64,000 nucleotides of DNA from Hypericum androsaemum (GCA_963995505.1 OZ023198.1:12205141-12269140); one strand, 5' to 3'. Counted from the first letter of the stretch, positions 48,048 to 60,350 are shown. Translations and numbers: made by a program. Notes: generated by a model from the sequence alone, not told the origin.

Positions 48048-48317
48048 GAAAAATTACGCTCCAGTCCCCTATGTTTTCTTTTCTGTGCTCATGGGTCCCT
48101 CTATTTTGAAAAATCAATTATGTTATCTCTCTAGTTTGGAAAAATTGTACTTTCGATTATGCGTACCTATGAGTAATTTATTATCGAATATTCCAAGTAT
48201 AGGGACCCAAAAGTATAATTTTTTTAAACTAGAAGAGGTAACATAATCGATTTTTCAAAATAGATGGACCCGAGAGCACATGAAAACAAACATAGGGACT
48301 GGAGCATAATTTTCTCC
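48048..48317. mobile_element. Foldback MITE, about 270 bp
   Basis: The two halves are inverted copies of each other over roughly 110 bp: AAAATTACGCTCCAGTCCCC on the left, and the complement GGGACTGGAGCATAATTTT on the right. A transcript would form a long hairpin. No coding capacity. No clear target repeat. It lies about 90 bp upstream of the DUF599 start. Confidence 0.75.
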
Positions 48318-49594
48318 TTTTTTTTAGATTTAACATGTTTATTTTCTTCCGGTAAGGTCTACTTTAGTGCTTTATACTTTCATTTTTTGACACTCTACTA
48401 TTCCGTTGTTTTAAAATGTTCAATCGATTGATACATGTTTCTCTAATTGACACTCCATTTTTTAATAATGTTATTCCTAAATATCATTAAATTAATTTTA
48501 GAAAATGTGAAAAGTATTACAAGACCGGGAGTAGAATTTTCAACACCTTTTTTTAGTTTGCTTCGACTGATAAGTTGTAACAAAAAAATTTATAATTATA
48601 CTTGAGGATATTTAGTAAAAAAAATTTATTCAAATAGCGGAATGTTAATAAAAGAAATTTCTGTCACTCGGTCGAACATTTTAAAATTATACGATAGTAA
48701 AGTGTCAAATCACAAAACCACAAAATACTAAAGAGAATTTTTAATTAGTCGCTCTAATAAATATATCATTATCGACTTTGGGTTCCCGTCTCGGTGACAT
48801 TCATTGCTTTTTCTTTCGGCGGATCATTAGTGTGGATTAATGCGTAACAACTTGGAGAAATCATGTTGTTCCCAAAACAAGTTGGGGATATCACGTAATG
48901 TATGTGTGCATAGATAAAGTATCTCATTAGCTATTGCATCTAAATCTACTTAAAGAAGAAGTCTCGAATTTAAATCCATCCGAAAAATCCGAATCTTTAA
49001 TATATGCGAGGCTGGTGAATTCGAGTCTCGTGAATCATCATCATTGGCCATAATCATCATCGGTTGAGCATTTATTGATACATTTGTGTTTCTGCCGTCA
49101 CAAAACGACAGTCGCCTCATTACAGAACGAACTCTCCGCCGTTCGAAACAGAGCTCGCACCATGAACGGTCGGTCGGTCTTCATGAGCTTTTGCCACTAG
49201 CCTTGCCCAAAGATGTGAAGTTCAATCTGCGCCATAACAAAAAACTTAGCTCCTGCAAACAAGTTTTGGCAGCAACATAAAGGGAGCATGTAAAACTTTG
49301 TCATCAGAACGTTGATCTCAATAGATTCCAATCATACCTGATAAATGGTTTTGACTGTGCCTTTTTTGGAGCAGCACAGAACTCATTTCTCCGCGGAATT
49401 GGAAGTTCGGTAGGCTGTTTAGGAAAGAAAACATCTTAGAGCCTGGATAAAACATGTATCCTATGAAAATTATATAGTCTAGTGAAATAGCGGTTGTTAA
49501 TTTCTCCAGTACTCAGAATAACGCAAGGTACAAGGATAGTATGAAAAACCTCTCGCTCCTCTAAACCCCCGTTAAAATATGGAGATGTTGATGA
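48318..49594. other. Non-coding
   Basis: No supported gene. A short plus-strand frame at 49086-49280 has no recognised domain. Confidence 0.45.
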
Positions 49595-49935
49595 TCATGT
49601 TGATGAACCAGCGCAGCTGGTAGATGATACTTGCGCTAGATCCACGACTGTTGCTGCTAAAGTGGCTGCCTGTGACCCCGGTGGCAGGCCATTTGCAGTC
49701 GCTGCCGACTCTGTTGCATGCTTCTTGCACGGGAAATCATCTTCAAGCTCGTCAAGTTCCTGAGGCGCAGCTTGGTGGGCACCATAGGGACCAGACATTA
49801 GTTTCTCAATTGCCAGATTTTCAATATCGCCATCACCTCGCTTTCTTTTGCGGCTGTCGCCCACTTCATCAGAAACTCCTTTATCTTCGGAAATTCTGGA
49901 GAATTTGAAACTGTCAGAGGCACGTCTAAGTTTGA
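49595..49935 (-). pseudogene. Exon-like coding remnant, unknown family
   Basis: A minus-strand frame after an acceptor-like AAACTTAG (about 49936). It encodes a charged stretch RKRKRGDGDIENLAIEKL followed by an acidic patch and Ala/Ser-rich tail ending CAGSST before a stop. RKRKR could be a nuclear signal. Codon use and composition look genic compared with the AT-rich surroundings, but I do not recognise the protein and see no convincing upstream exons. Confidence 0.35.
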
Positions 49936-49942
49936 GAATCAA

Positions 49943-51869
49943 GTGAACATATCCATTTATGGGAAAGCTCCTTATTCTGAAACATTAAGCAAGCTGATTG
50001 GTATTTGATAACATGCACAGTGAAGCTGCACCTCAATGCATTAGCGAGGAGGTCATGCCAACTGAAGATAGAAGGTTTTGGGTTTAAAGTATCGGATTTG
50101 ACCACGAATACCAGAATTTCCAAAACAAACAAAAAATTCGATTTCTATAACATGCACAACAAATGCACTACTATAACCTCTTCCGTGAAAAGATATATGA
50201 GCTATTTTCTAAGAAGAAAAAATGTTTTAGATCTCTTCAAAGTGTTGCTTATAATTATCACATTGACAAATATAGTTTTTTAGATCGGGCTCAAATGATA
50301 AATAATGGACGAAAATTTGGATAGTATTCCAAAATAGGGATTCAAATTCTTGGAAATGTGACTGGTCTGATAGTTGACCAAGTAATATTTCTTTTAGTTA
50401 TTTTAAAAATTACTCGTATATAGTTATCAATAATACTGATCATAATTCTAACAACTGCAGGATTATAATCTCAGTGAAACTTGCTGTGAAAGTTTAGATC
50501 ACACAGGAAATAAAAACCTGATATTGTTCAGTTCAAGAGATATACCTGCCAGAAGGAAAACGATGTCGGGCGGTACAAATCATTCACCGGTGGCTTTGGA
50601 TTTTATGAAGAAAGAGAGCTCTTTTAGGGCAAAAATATTATATTCTAGTGGGAAAAATTACTAGGTAAATTTTTACATTTTCACATTTGAACCATAAACA
50701 TTCTACATAATTACAACGTCTTATGTTATTAGGCTGTAAGTTTTTTAACTATTAAAATTCACCAATTTTGTCATAATTTAGAAACTCATGAACAAATTTA
50801 ATGATATAAAAATTGTTCAATTTCACCTATTTATTTATATTTATACCATTTATTGAAATTCGTGAACAAAGGAGACGAGAAGTTTCGTTCTCCTTTTCAT
50901 TGTTGTGATTTAATTTGGGGTCACGTGTGAACTTGTTTGACTTTTTGGGAACTTGCAAACTTAACAACAGAAGGTCCACATTTAGAAAAGTTTAATGGAA
51001 ATATATCTCCTCTATTTTTTTTAATCACATGGCATATAAACTGCTCATTCACATGATATCTAAATGATTCCTCCTCTTTGGAAATGAAAAAACTTTGGTT
51101 AGGAGAGTGATAAAACTCAATATTGTCCAGATTTCTGGAATTTACATCAACCTACAAAAATTTTACTGGAAAAAACTTTTCGTTCATATTAAAATCACAC
51201 AAAAAAAACAAAGTGGGGCGTACGTGAATGAGTGAACCAATCCAAATAGAATATGAATTATGAATGGTGATAAAATTTATTTAACAAATATTTAATATTG
51301 TTATATTTCAAAAAGTTCATAATAAAATTCTCACAATAAGTATTTAATATTATTGTATTTCCAAAGACTTGAACTCACAATCTGATTAAATTATAACGAC
51401 ACTCTGACTAGTTGATTTAAGTAATACACTTAATATAATTAACAAGAAGGGAAAAATAAGAGGCAGATTTGGTGCTCTTTAATTTGATTTGTAGTTAAAG
51501 ACTGGTAGGTGGAAGGATTATTACTAATTATGTGCTTTTGACATCTGTTTCTTTGCTGTCACTCATCCTTTGGACCTCCGTTTTCTTTTCTCCCATCATT
51601 TGCATTCTCTTATAAATTCATTTTAGGTTCCTTTTCATTGATTTTTATTAACCATAATTTTACTCATCCAAGATTCGAACATGGTCCTATAGTCCGAACT
51701 CTAGTATTTTTACTAGACTATTTATCATTTTATGAGAAGCAGTGTGTTAAAGTCCATCGTAGAAGTTTGCATGAGATATCTGATGAGAAAATGTTTCATC
51801 GCTTAACTCTTGAATTCAGCAACGTACAATAAAATAAAAGTTGTGTGAGGATAACTAATAGATACAAGA
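49943..51869. other. Non-coding
   Basis: AT-rich with no recognised feature. Confidence 0.45.
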
Positions 51870-52140
51870 TTATTTTACTTTAATACTATATAAAATTTTC
51901 ATATCCAATCTAGAATTCTAACACAATAGCTATCAAATTAATTACCTTTAAGATAGCAAGAAAATATTATACTTTTCCGAAAGTGAATTTATTACATCTG
52001 AAAAGGGAGGAAAATCGTACCACGACAGATCTATTAAATGTAATCCAAGTAAACACAAAAACCGTTAAAAAGATTAATTAACGGTGCAAAAGAATTTTGA
52101 GGTTTTTAATTGGTTTCATGGATGCAAACCGTGTACAGCT
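51870..52140. repeat. Third partial copy of block A/B left edge
   Basis: Similar to 9845-10110 and 20300-20580, including AAGATAGCAAG, TTTCCGAAAGTGAATTTATT and AAAGATTAATTAACGGTGCA. The match stops where the MITE at 52183 begins. Confidence 0.8.
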
Positions 52141-52182
52141 AACAAATTTGGAATGAAAAGACGGTAGTGGAAGAAGAGGGGG

Positions 52183-52536
52183 CGGATTTGGTCCTGGAAG
52201 GCCAAATCCAACTAGGACCGTCATGTACAATTCAATTGTTGATTTAGTTATGATTCAATGGTTCACTTAATTATGATTCAATTGTCTACCTAGTTATGAT
52301 TCAATGGTCCGTTTTTTCCTGTCCCGGATAAATCGGGGTCCGTCCCAGTTACCCAGTTACGATTCAATGGTTTACTCAGTTACGATTCAATGGTTTACTC
52401 AGTTACGATTCAATGGTTGTGAGCTTTTTTTATTTTGCACCCCCGTATTTCTGCATTTTTGCAAAATAGTCCCCGCGTGTCCTTCAATAAAAATCTTCCA
52501 GCACCGTGCTGGATTTGGCCTCCAGGACCAAATCCG
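52183..52536. mobile_element. MITE with internal minisatellite, 354 bp
   Basis: Near-perfect terminal inverted repeats of about 27 bp start CGGATTTGGTCCTGGA and continue GGCCAAATCC. Inside, about six units of a 23-bp repeat (CAATGGTTTACTCAGTTACG plus ATT) occur at 52250-52420. No coding capacity. A target repeat is not obvious. Confidence 0.8.
52250..52420. repeat. 23-bp minisatellite inside MITE
   Basis: Unit CAATGGTTTACTCAGTTACG plus three bases, with the last three copies nearly identical. Related in sequence to the minisatellites at 15171, 27650, 54630 and 55450. Confidence 0.85.
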
Positions 52537-52705
52537 GTCCCGATGGAAGACGTGATATTTTTTAAAACCACTTCATATTTAAGTACCCGCTAGATCTACT
52601 AATCATAGTTAAGTAAAAATTTTAAATTATGATAAAATATATAAACAAATATTTAATATTATTATATTCAATTACTAAAATTTAAGATAATCTAAAAGGT
52701 GTTTT

Positions 52706-52804
52706 GTCTTTTCGAAAACATCCGATGAAATTGAAACGGTGCTGAGAAGATTAGCATGGCCTTGCACAAAGATGACACGAACTCAGAAATGGTCGAAAAT
52801 TTTT
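52706..52804 (+). pseudogene. U6 snRNA pseudogene
   Basis: Full-length similarity to plant U6: GTCTTTTCGAAAACATCCGA at the 5' end, GAGAAGATTAGCATGGCC in the middle, GATGACACG, and GAAATGGTC near the 3' end followed by a T-run. The essential ACAGAGA box reads GCTGAGA and the region after ATGGCC is shortened. No plant USE element or properly spaced TATA is seen upstream, so it is most likely inactive. Four of the changes in the 5' stem-loop are C-to-T or G-to-A. Confidence 0.88.
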
Positions 52805-52809
52805 AAATA

Positions 52810-54269
52810 AAAAAAAGAAAAAATTATACTCAGATCCCTGTAATTTAGCCTCCTTTCTTTAGGGTCCCTACATTTCTAAAATCCTTCCTAACATCCCCAA
52901 ATTTGTTTTTAGAAATTCTCGGGTCTCTCGCTAATGTCATCCACTTATTTTTTTCATTTTTGTCATTAAAATTACTTAAATACCCTTAAAGAAAAAACAA
53001 AAAAAATGACCCAACCAATCTGGATCCCACCCAACCAATCTAGATTCCATCCAACCAAATAGCCTCCGACGACGACGAAAGTTCGATTGAAGCTCTTGGA
53101 AATTAAGGTTTCGACAGATTGAAGCTCCTGGACCGAGATTCGCACAGCAAGGCAATTAAATCTGGGTTTAATTAGGGTCGTTCTTCTTATTTAATTGGAA
53201 GATTGAGGTCGCCGTCGTCGCCGGGGAGGGAGTCGGGTACCTGAGGCCATCGTCGCTGGTGTCCAAATCACTGCTGGAAGAGAATAGAAGCTTGAGGCGG
53301 CCGCCGCGGCCATCGATGAGTTCGGTCCGTTCTGTCATCGTCGATGAGTTGGATCCGTTCCTCCCTCGACTTCTTCGTCGTCCCTTCTGTCCCTTAGAAG
53401 ATGATCTCGTGAAAGATGGTGTTTCCTTATTAAAAGAAATTAATGTTAAATGGAGCCGCTGGAATTCAGAGTATTGGGTGTTACCGCCGATGAACACTCA
53501 TTGAAGAGTATTGGTTTTCTTTGAAGAGTATTTAATGTTAAGACAGCTTCCACAATAGACAACCCATTACTTGACTTTTACTTGGTCACGAGAAGAGTAT
53601 TAAAATCTCCCTGGGTTTGTAGATCTAGATTAAACAAAAAGGAGATTAAGATTTTGCCGTGAAAGTGGAGTTTTGAAAAATTCAGCAATCAAAGTTAAAT
53701 TCCTGTGTGCTAATGTAATCCTGCCAAAACCCCAAAAAAAAAGTTAGATCAACCAATGAGTTGTTCAATATTAATACGAACATTAAATTTTAAACATTGT
53801 TAAAATACTTATTTTAAGAATTTTATCACCATTAAAAAATTATTTACCTCGAATTTAGATTAGTTAGTTTAGATATCATATGATTGCTATAAGATAAGTA
53901 GAGATACTTTCTTAAATAAAATCTCTCTTCGTAAATATGAGTGACACTGGGCATTTCAAAACTCCATATAATAGAAACAAGACACTAAGTTTAGAGATAA
54001 AATTGAGATTCTACCATTAATCATATGGTAAAGATACAGATCTAGACCCGCAAGATTTTCAAGGTCTTAATTAAAATTTATGTCCTACTCTCGTGTACTC
54101 ATTGACTTATAAAATTATTTTAACATTTGCATATAAATTGTTTAAAAAGACACTTACATTTACCTCTATTTTGACACTCAATTTATTAAAATATTATACT
54201 TAACTTTAAGCTGAGAAGTTAATAATTATGTCTTTTTTTATTGCTATTACGAGTGTCCTATAAAGATTG
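52810..54269. other. Non-coding with a GC-rich patch
   Basis: 52830-53000 has the repeated CCCT-ACAT-type wording of a degenerate TE. 53040-53500 is GC-rich and rich in CGACGA and CGTCG; it has open frames on both strands (109 codons minus, 81 plus) but no recognised domain. It may be a TE-captured genic fragment. Confidence 0.4.
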
Positions 54270-54629
54270 TGATTTATATAAAAAAATTTATGTTAATCTC
54301 GGTAGATACAAGTAGGATATAGTAAAGTATGATTCATTTATGGGTAGGGTAAATGACCAAGATTAAGATATTAACTTTAAAAGTTCATTCATATTCTAGA
54401 GTCAAAAATCTAGGACCAATTTGGATAGGGGCAGAATGAGAAAAAAAAATAAAAGAGGGAGATGAGAGCACGTCACTTTTGGGAGTGGAATTGGATAATT
54501 AATTAAATATTTTTTCTATTCAAGTGGTATCACACATCTTTCATTCTTTGTAACTTAAAATTTATCTTTTAATAGAAAAATTATTTAATTAATTATTTAA
54601 CTTTTTTATTATAATTATTTTTAATAACC

Positions 54630-55140
54630 GAACATACCATTGGATATAATTGAGCATTCATTTGATACAAGCGGGTAAACTATTTAATATAAAAGGGCTT
54701 ACCATTTAATATAATGGGACATACCATTTAATATAATGGAGTGGGTGCCTTTAATTTTTTCTTCCTGATGCATTTTTTTCCGAAAAAATGACACATTTTT
54801 ATACCAAATAGTTTACTCTGTCATATCAAATGGTTTAACCCGTTATATCAAATTATTTACCCGATTATTTAATTAATTATTTAACTTTCTTATTATAAAT
54901 ATTTTTAATAACCGAATATATCATTCAATATAATTAAGTATACCATTTGATATAATTGAGTATATCATTTGATATAATCGGGCATACCATTTTAACATAT
55001 TTTTAATTAAATTCATCTAAAAAAATTCACAATTGAAATATCAAATTATTATTTAACACGACATACCATTTAAAATAACTGGGTATACTATTTGAAATAA
55101 CTGGGTATACCATTTGATATAGCCGGACATATCATTCAAT
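54630..55140. repeat. 22-bp AT-rich minisatellite
   Basis: About 12-15 degenerate units of ATACCATTTGATATAATTGA plus two, in two blocks separated by spacer. It is the reverse complement of the 15171-15400 motif. Confidence 0.8.
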
Positions 55141-55449
55141 ATTATTTAATTTTTTATTATAAGTATTAATAAATAGTATTTAAGTTATTATACATATTTG
55201 AGTATGATAACATGATATCTTAAATGTGCAAATCATTGCATCATAACATGATAAATTATTGTATCGTAACCGTGCAAATCATTGTATCGTAACATGATAA
55301 ACTATTGTATCATAACATTATAAACCATTCTATATATAAACACAATTTGTAGCATACAAATTAGACAAAAATGAAACAGCAGTAAACACTTCTCCGTCCA
55401 TTTGGTTCATCATCCCTAATACAATCCTCTGTTTGGTTCAATAAATCTG

Positions 55450-55790
55450 CAACATCAAAATGGTTTGCATTGTAATGATAAAATTGTTTGTCCTGTTATG
55501 TATAAATGGTTTTTACTATTAAGATCACAATGTTTGTTCTATTATAATCAAATGGTTTGCACTGTAAATATAAAATGGTTTGTCGTGTTATGTTCAAATT
55601 ATTTTTACTGTTATGATAAAAAAGTTTGCACTGTAATGGTAAAATGGTTTATCCTGTTATATTCAAATTATTTTCACTGTTATGATCACAAAGTTTATTC
55701 TATTATGATCAAATAGTTTGTACTGTAACGATATATAAAATAGTTTGTCCTTTTGTGTTCAAATAATTTATAGTGATAACCGGACATACC
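55450..55790. repeat. 23-24 bp minisatellite
   Basis: Units like AAATGGTTTGCACTGTAATG plus about four, roughly 14 degenerate copies. Confidence 0.8.
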
Positions 55791-56249
55791 ATTTCGACAT
55801 AATTGAGCGTACCAATTCTAATTGTTATGCTCCACAACTATTTGCAAAACATAAAAACTACAACTATCTAAACCAGTGCAAATAAACTCAAAATTGTGCT
55901 GCCCATTATTATTCCCCTCGATTATATCCACATTCCCCTAAAAAAGACTATATTCCTCACAGCAACTCATGGCAATGCAATGCAGGACAACAAAGAATAA
56001 CAAAAAAAAAACAAGTAGCTCTCAAAAATATTACATTGAAAAATAACATAAGAAAACACGTAGCTCTCAAAAATATTACATTGAAAATGGACAAAATTGA
56101 AACTTGCTGAACCAGTACATGAAATCTCCCATTTCTGCAATGCAATTCTAAACCCTAAACCTCACAGCAATTCTACCCATTCATGCGATGCAGGAAGCAA
56201 ACCAAAAATGCAAAGGAAAGCCAACAAATGAAAGAGAAGAGACCGACAT

Positions 56250-56740
56250 CTCAACGAAATTAACATACCGAAAACAAGGTCCGAAAAGAGAAAGCTTGAC
56301 CGAGAAGACGGCGCGGTCGTCCACCTCGATGTCGAACTTGTATGCGACTGAGTGCCCCACCAATATGTCTCTTAGATCAAACCCGGTCACGAAAATCCAC
56401 AACCCGACCCGACAGCCCGAACACCAACATCCAGAAGAAGAAAGAACAGGAAATAGCAAAGACAGAGCCCGCCATGAACCCACCATGAACCCATAATCTG
56501 ACCCAATAGTCCACCATGAACCGCAGCCTCATCGTCGTCTTCGCTGAGGTTTGCGATGTTGTCGTTGTCCTCGTCGTACTTGTCCTCGCCGATTGTCCAC
56601 CTCTTTCGCTCGCCACCCTCGCTGTCGGTCGCCATCAGTATATTCAGTTGTCGCCATCCTCTCTTCTTTAGGTGAGAACCAGGAGAGTGATTGTTAGGGT
56701 TCTCCCACGTCTCCAGGGTTTGGGGATTTTTCATGGAAAG
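56250..56740 (-). pseudogene. Probable captured gene fragment
   Basis: Minus-strand frames read MATDSEGGERKRWTIGEDKY followed by an acidic stretch (from about 56635) and, in another frame, FDLRDILVGHSVAYKFDIEV (about 56370-56310). The second phrase looks like conserved protein sequence, but I cannot name the family with confidence. The frames do not join and the sequence sits inside an element, so it is not a working gene. Confidence 0.4.
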
Positions 56741-57117
56741 AGAGAGGAAAGTGGTAGGGAAGGAAGAGAGAAAAGATGGAAGGAGAAGGCAATAATACCC
56801 CCCGTCTTTTCTTTATCAGTCAGATCAACTTTCATTTTTATTTAGATTCTCTAATGGCCCAAATCAGCTCTAGGAGGGTACAAACGCACTTATAACATCA
56901 AGCACCAAATCCATCTCCCAACAGACCCTATATGAAGGTTTAAACAATGTCGAACCGTGAATCACCCATTTAGGTGTACTAGGTTTGGGGGTTGGTAGGC
57001 CCGAACCACTCAAAATTTAGTTCGACAAGATTTTTTGACTCTGACTGCTCAAAATATATATTTTAACTATTTAGTCTATATATTATTTTAAAATAGTAAA
57101 AAAATTTAAAATTATGG

Positions 57118-57961
57118 TCCAGTCCAGGAAAACAACAACCAAGATGGTGCTTCTCATCCAAGTCCCAACCAAAAGACTCCCAATTGGATCACAAGCCAAG
57201 CAGCTACAGCGAAGACAGTAATGGTGGTGGCGATGAATACCACCAGCCAATTGGGAACCACGGTAAGTGAAAAGGGTAGTTTTAATTCCAATCCGGTTTC
57301 CCGTGTCTGATTCCTGTTTCGGTAGTAAAGTTTGTTGCTTTATGTTTAGGGTTTTAGTAATGGTGGTGGTACTTTTTGATTTCACCCCTCGAAGCTGTTT
57401 CCGGGTTTGGATGTAAATTTTCTTGCTTGATTGTGTTTAAGGTTGAAGTAATGACAGTGGCACTTTTGATTTCGCCCGTCAAAGCGGTTTTCCGGGTTTG
57501 GTTGTAAAGCTTGTTTCTCTGTGTTTAGGGTTGTTACTTTTGATTTCACCCCTCGAATCGGTTTCCCAAGTTTGGTGTTGAAGTTCCTTGCTTGATTTGT
57601 GTTTAGGGTTGTAGTTTGAGGTTTCTTTTCTGGGCTGTGTGTGTTTTTTGTTGTTGAAGTGGATATTGGATTTGCAGAGTTGAAGAGGCAAATAGAGAAG
57701 TTCTATGATGGTGGTGATGAAGATGATCTGCCTTCCATATTTGAGGCCATTTTGAGGAGGAAGTTGGCGGGGGTCAAGGGTGAGGAGGATGCCAAGTTGA
57801 TGAAAGACCTCGACGTCGATCATCCGCTTGATCGTTCTGAGGAGGATGGAGAACCCGATTCTGAGAGCGACGAGGACGAGGACGAGAACGAGGAAGACGA
57901 CTATGATAGTGGTTACGATGAGGATGGGGATTTAGGCAATGCCAAAGGAGTCGGGGAATAG
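57118..57961 (+). pseudogene. Truncated mS35-like gene, copy 2
   Basis: Exon 1 remnant (about 57118-57262) lacks the start codon and presequence because about 320-430 bp present in copy 1 are missing, with ATG(G/A)TC at the junction in both copies. Exon 2 (57678-57961) keeps LPSIFEAILRRKLAG and the acidic run but ends at a premature TAG where copy 1 reads CAG. No functional product expected. Confidence 0.55.
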
Positions 57962-58576
57962 GCTGGTTAACCAAGGATGATCAAGATGTGCATAATGGCG
58001 ATTTGGAGTGAGTAGCGTTCATTGATTCAATGGATGATATGCTGTAATTCCCTGATGTAGTATAGTGTAGATTAGTCCATGGAAATTTATGGAATCCGCC
58101 TCTTAGAGAGCTTGTTCTTCAACATTCATTTCGAGGTACTGGTACTCTTCAACTCCGTCCTCTGTACTCAGCAAAAGGCTTGGCGAATTTAGTGTTGAAT
58201 GTATCCGACTGCCTCTTTTGTCTAATGTAACATCATCAAAGTGTTCAAACGAGTCTGGACATTCGAAGGTTAGGAATCAGAGTTAAGATTGATCTTTCCC
58301 ATTTTTGCTTTCATGATAAAGCTCTGCCAAGAATTGTTAATCTGTTCTTTCCTCTAGGCTGCAACAATGGACTTCAAAGACTGATACCTAATTTCTTTTC
58401 CTTTTCCTGCATTGAGGTGCCCTACTAAACTCATTCTCTTATTGCTTTGACGCTTCGGGTTCTGAAATGCTTGGTGCTAGTTGATCTCATCTCGAATCTG
58501 GACGTTTCAACCGGATTATTCCACGGTTTAGGTCATGAGTTCAAGTCATTAGAATGCAACGACTTTAAAAATTTGT
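57962..58576. other. Non-coding, duplicated in N1
   Basis: Collinear with about 1628-2190. No gene. Confidence 0.5.
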
Positions 58577-59494
58577 TAGGAGAGTTTTGCCATCCGGTTG
58601 ATTTCTAAGCCATTCCATAATAACAGTGTACGGGGCGGTCCCTTCTTGGGCATTTTGTTTTGGAAAGAGAACTTAATTGGAAGAGTAAATAATAACGAGT
58701 AAAGTGTGTTTGTTGAGAGCTGGAGACTGGTATAGCTCGAAAGCATCTAACTACTTTACCATTTCAAAGGAGGCCAGTTATTCACCAACTCCTCTGAGCT
58801 CCACTGGGATTGGATAAAATATTGAAAAAAAAAGAGACTTCTTGTGTCCTCTGAGCTCCCATTTTTAGACAAAACCAACCAGAACTAGTTTTGTTAGAAG
58901 AGAACTCTCTGAAGAAGAGCTAGCTTTCGTTGTAAGACAACAACCCCAGAAGAGCTTTTGGTTGGGATCTCTCCACTCTGCTTCTTGAAATCCAAGGTGG
59001 TGTTGTTAACTAATCTCTATCTCTCATCAGTTTCTTTTCCCGCCCAATTTTCATGTATGTGTGGTTTGATTGTTCTCGAAAACTAGTCCCTTTGTGAGAG
59101 ATTAGCAGGCCAAGTGGGTTTTCTCGTTCTCTTTTCCTTTTTGGTCATTTCATCGTCGGTTTCGAGTGAGCATGTTGTTCTTGTTCGGATTAACTATCTG
59201 TCTTTATGCAAATATATAATTATTCATCTAGCCGATGAGTATGTTGTTTAGATAAAATATATAATCATTAATCAAGTGATGTGTATATTGTTCAGATTAA
59301 TTGTGTGTTTCTATTCAGATAATTCATCACGCGAGGATATTGTTGCTTTCGTGATCCCTACTTTCCTGTGCGATGTTGTGTAGGAGAAACTCTATGGCTG
59401 CTGCATTTGTTGGAGCATTCCTCTCTTGTGCCCTCCAGCAATGTTATGTAGATTGTTGGTTTCTTGATCGTTGTAGTGGAGACTTAAACTAACA
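58577..59494 (+). pseudogene. Remnant of a third NLR gene (leader and first codons)
   Basis: Present only in N2. A leader-exon-like segment ends CCAAG|GTGGTG. An intron runs to GTTGTGTAG|GAGAAAC, then an ATG at 59394 opens MAAAFVGAFLSCALQ, matching the start of the intact NLRs (MAAALVGGAFLSGALQ). The similarity ends after about 15 codons at CCAG. The rest of the gene is absent. Confidence 0.8.
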
Positions 59495-59744
59495 CCACTT
59501 TATACTGAGCAACCAGTTGTTGAATGCTTAAGAAATTCTTGGTCTCGTGTGTCTGCATCTTAGTTTTGACAGTTTAATTTCTGTGTTGGTTGTAAGTTCA
59601 ACAGATTTTTACTTCTCGTGATGATGAGTTAAAGAAGAAACAGTTTTGTTACACTTATTTGCTCAGTTGCGAGTATCTAATAATCACCTCATCTTCTCCT
59701 CTTCTACCCTATAGTTTTTGGGTTAATTGAGATATTTTGTCCAT

Positions 59745-60350
59745 GGTGTTACTCAGCTTAATGGGCTGCAAGATACGATGACAAAATACCAGCTCAAGAT
59801 ATCATCATCGACAATATTCAGCTGAGTGAAGCTTATCCGACACTTGCGCGCGATTCCGAGGTCATGGAGCCAAGACATCTACAAGGTTTTAACAAGAAAA
59901 CCTTATTCGTTTTCTGCGTCTCTGCCATGGTTTTCTATATATTGGGGAAGCATGTTTGCCTTGACCTGCTTTACTTGGACCAAACTTTTGCGTGTTTGAC
60001 TGAATGCTTTAACCAGTTACCCTGTATTATACTTTCCGATTGAACTTGCTTTGATTGCATTAACAGGAAAATGTTGAGGCCACGGCAGATATTTCGAAGA
60101 GGTTTAACGACACAATAGGAAAATATTCTGGGATGAGCTTGTTGCCTTGTGCTTATGCGGGCACTTCTCAAGGTACTCCTCTGTTCTTGTCGTCCAAGTT
60201 GAAACAAAAAAAAAAGAAATTACTTGCTTGCCCAGATTATCTCTGTATATAATGTTATGGTCACATCGTTGAATGTGGATTAGTTTCCTTGTTAATGATA
60301 TATTCTCTGCAGTGCAGGTTCAGAACCTTGTCGGTCATTGTGCTCAGCAG
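59745..60350 (+). pseudogene. 26S proteasome subunit RPN1 pseudogene, copy 2
   Basis: Same exon remnants as copy 1: LSEAYPTLARDSEVMEP (about 59820-59870), NVEATADISKRFNDTI then LLPCAYAGTS (about 60070-60170), and VQNLVGHCAQQ at about 60317-60350. The last exon is cut off at a CAG|TCCAATTGG junction, so the EHLLQ part of copy 1 is deleted here. NVEATA is closer to the usual RPN1 text than NVEAVA in copy 1. Confidence 0.8.

Larger units (their letters stand above)
54411..56936. mobile_element. Composite non-autonomous insertion, about 2.5 kb
   Basis: Present in N2 and absent from N1 (the flanks join near 262-277). It contains two AT-rich minisatellites (54630-55140 and 55450-55790) and a GC-rich genic-looking segment (56250-56740, minus strand). 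I cannot define terminal repeats or a target duplication to the base. Composition and minisatellite match the insertion at 13866-15630, suggesting one family of fragment-carrying elements. Confidence 0.55.

Noticed and set aside
52250..52420. CRISPR-like regularly spaced repeats
   Set aside because: Units are directly adjacent without unique spacers, inside a MITE in a plant genome. They form a minisatellite.
53168..53504. Overlapping 109- and 81-codon frames in a CGACGA-rich patch
   Set aside because: Low-complexity GC-rich sequence opens frames on both strands. No domain or splice structure supports a gene.
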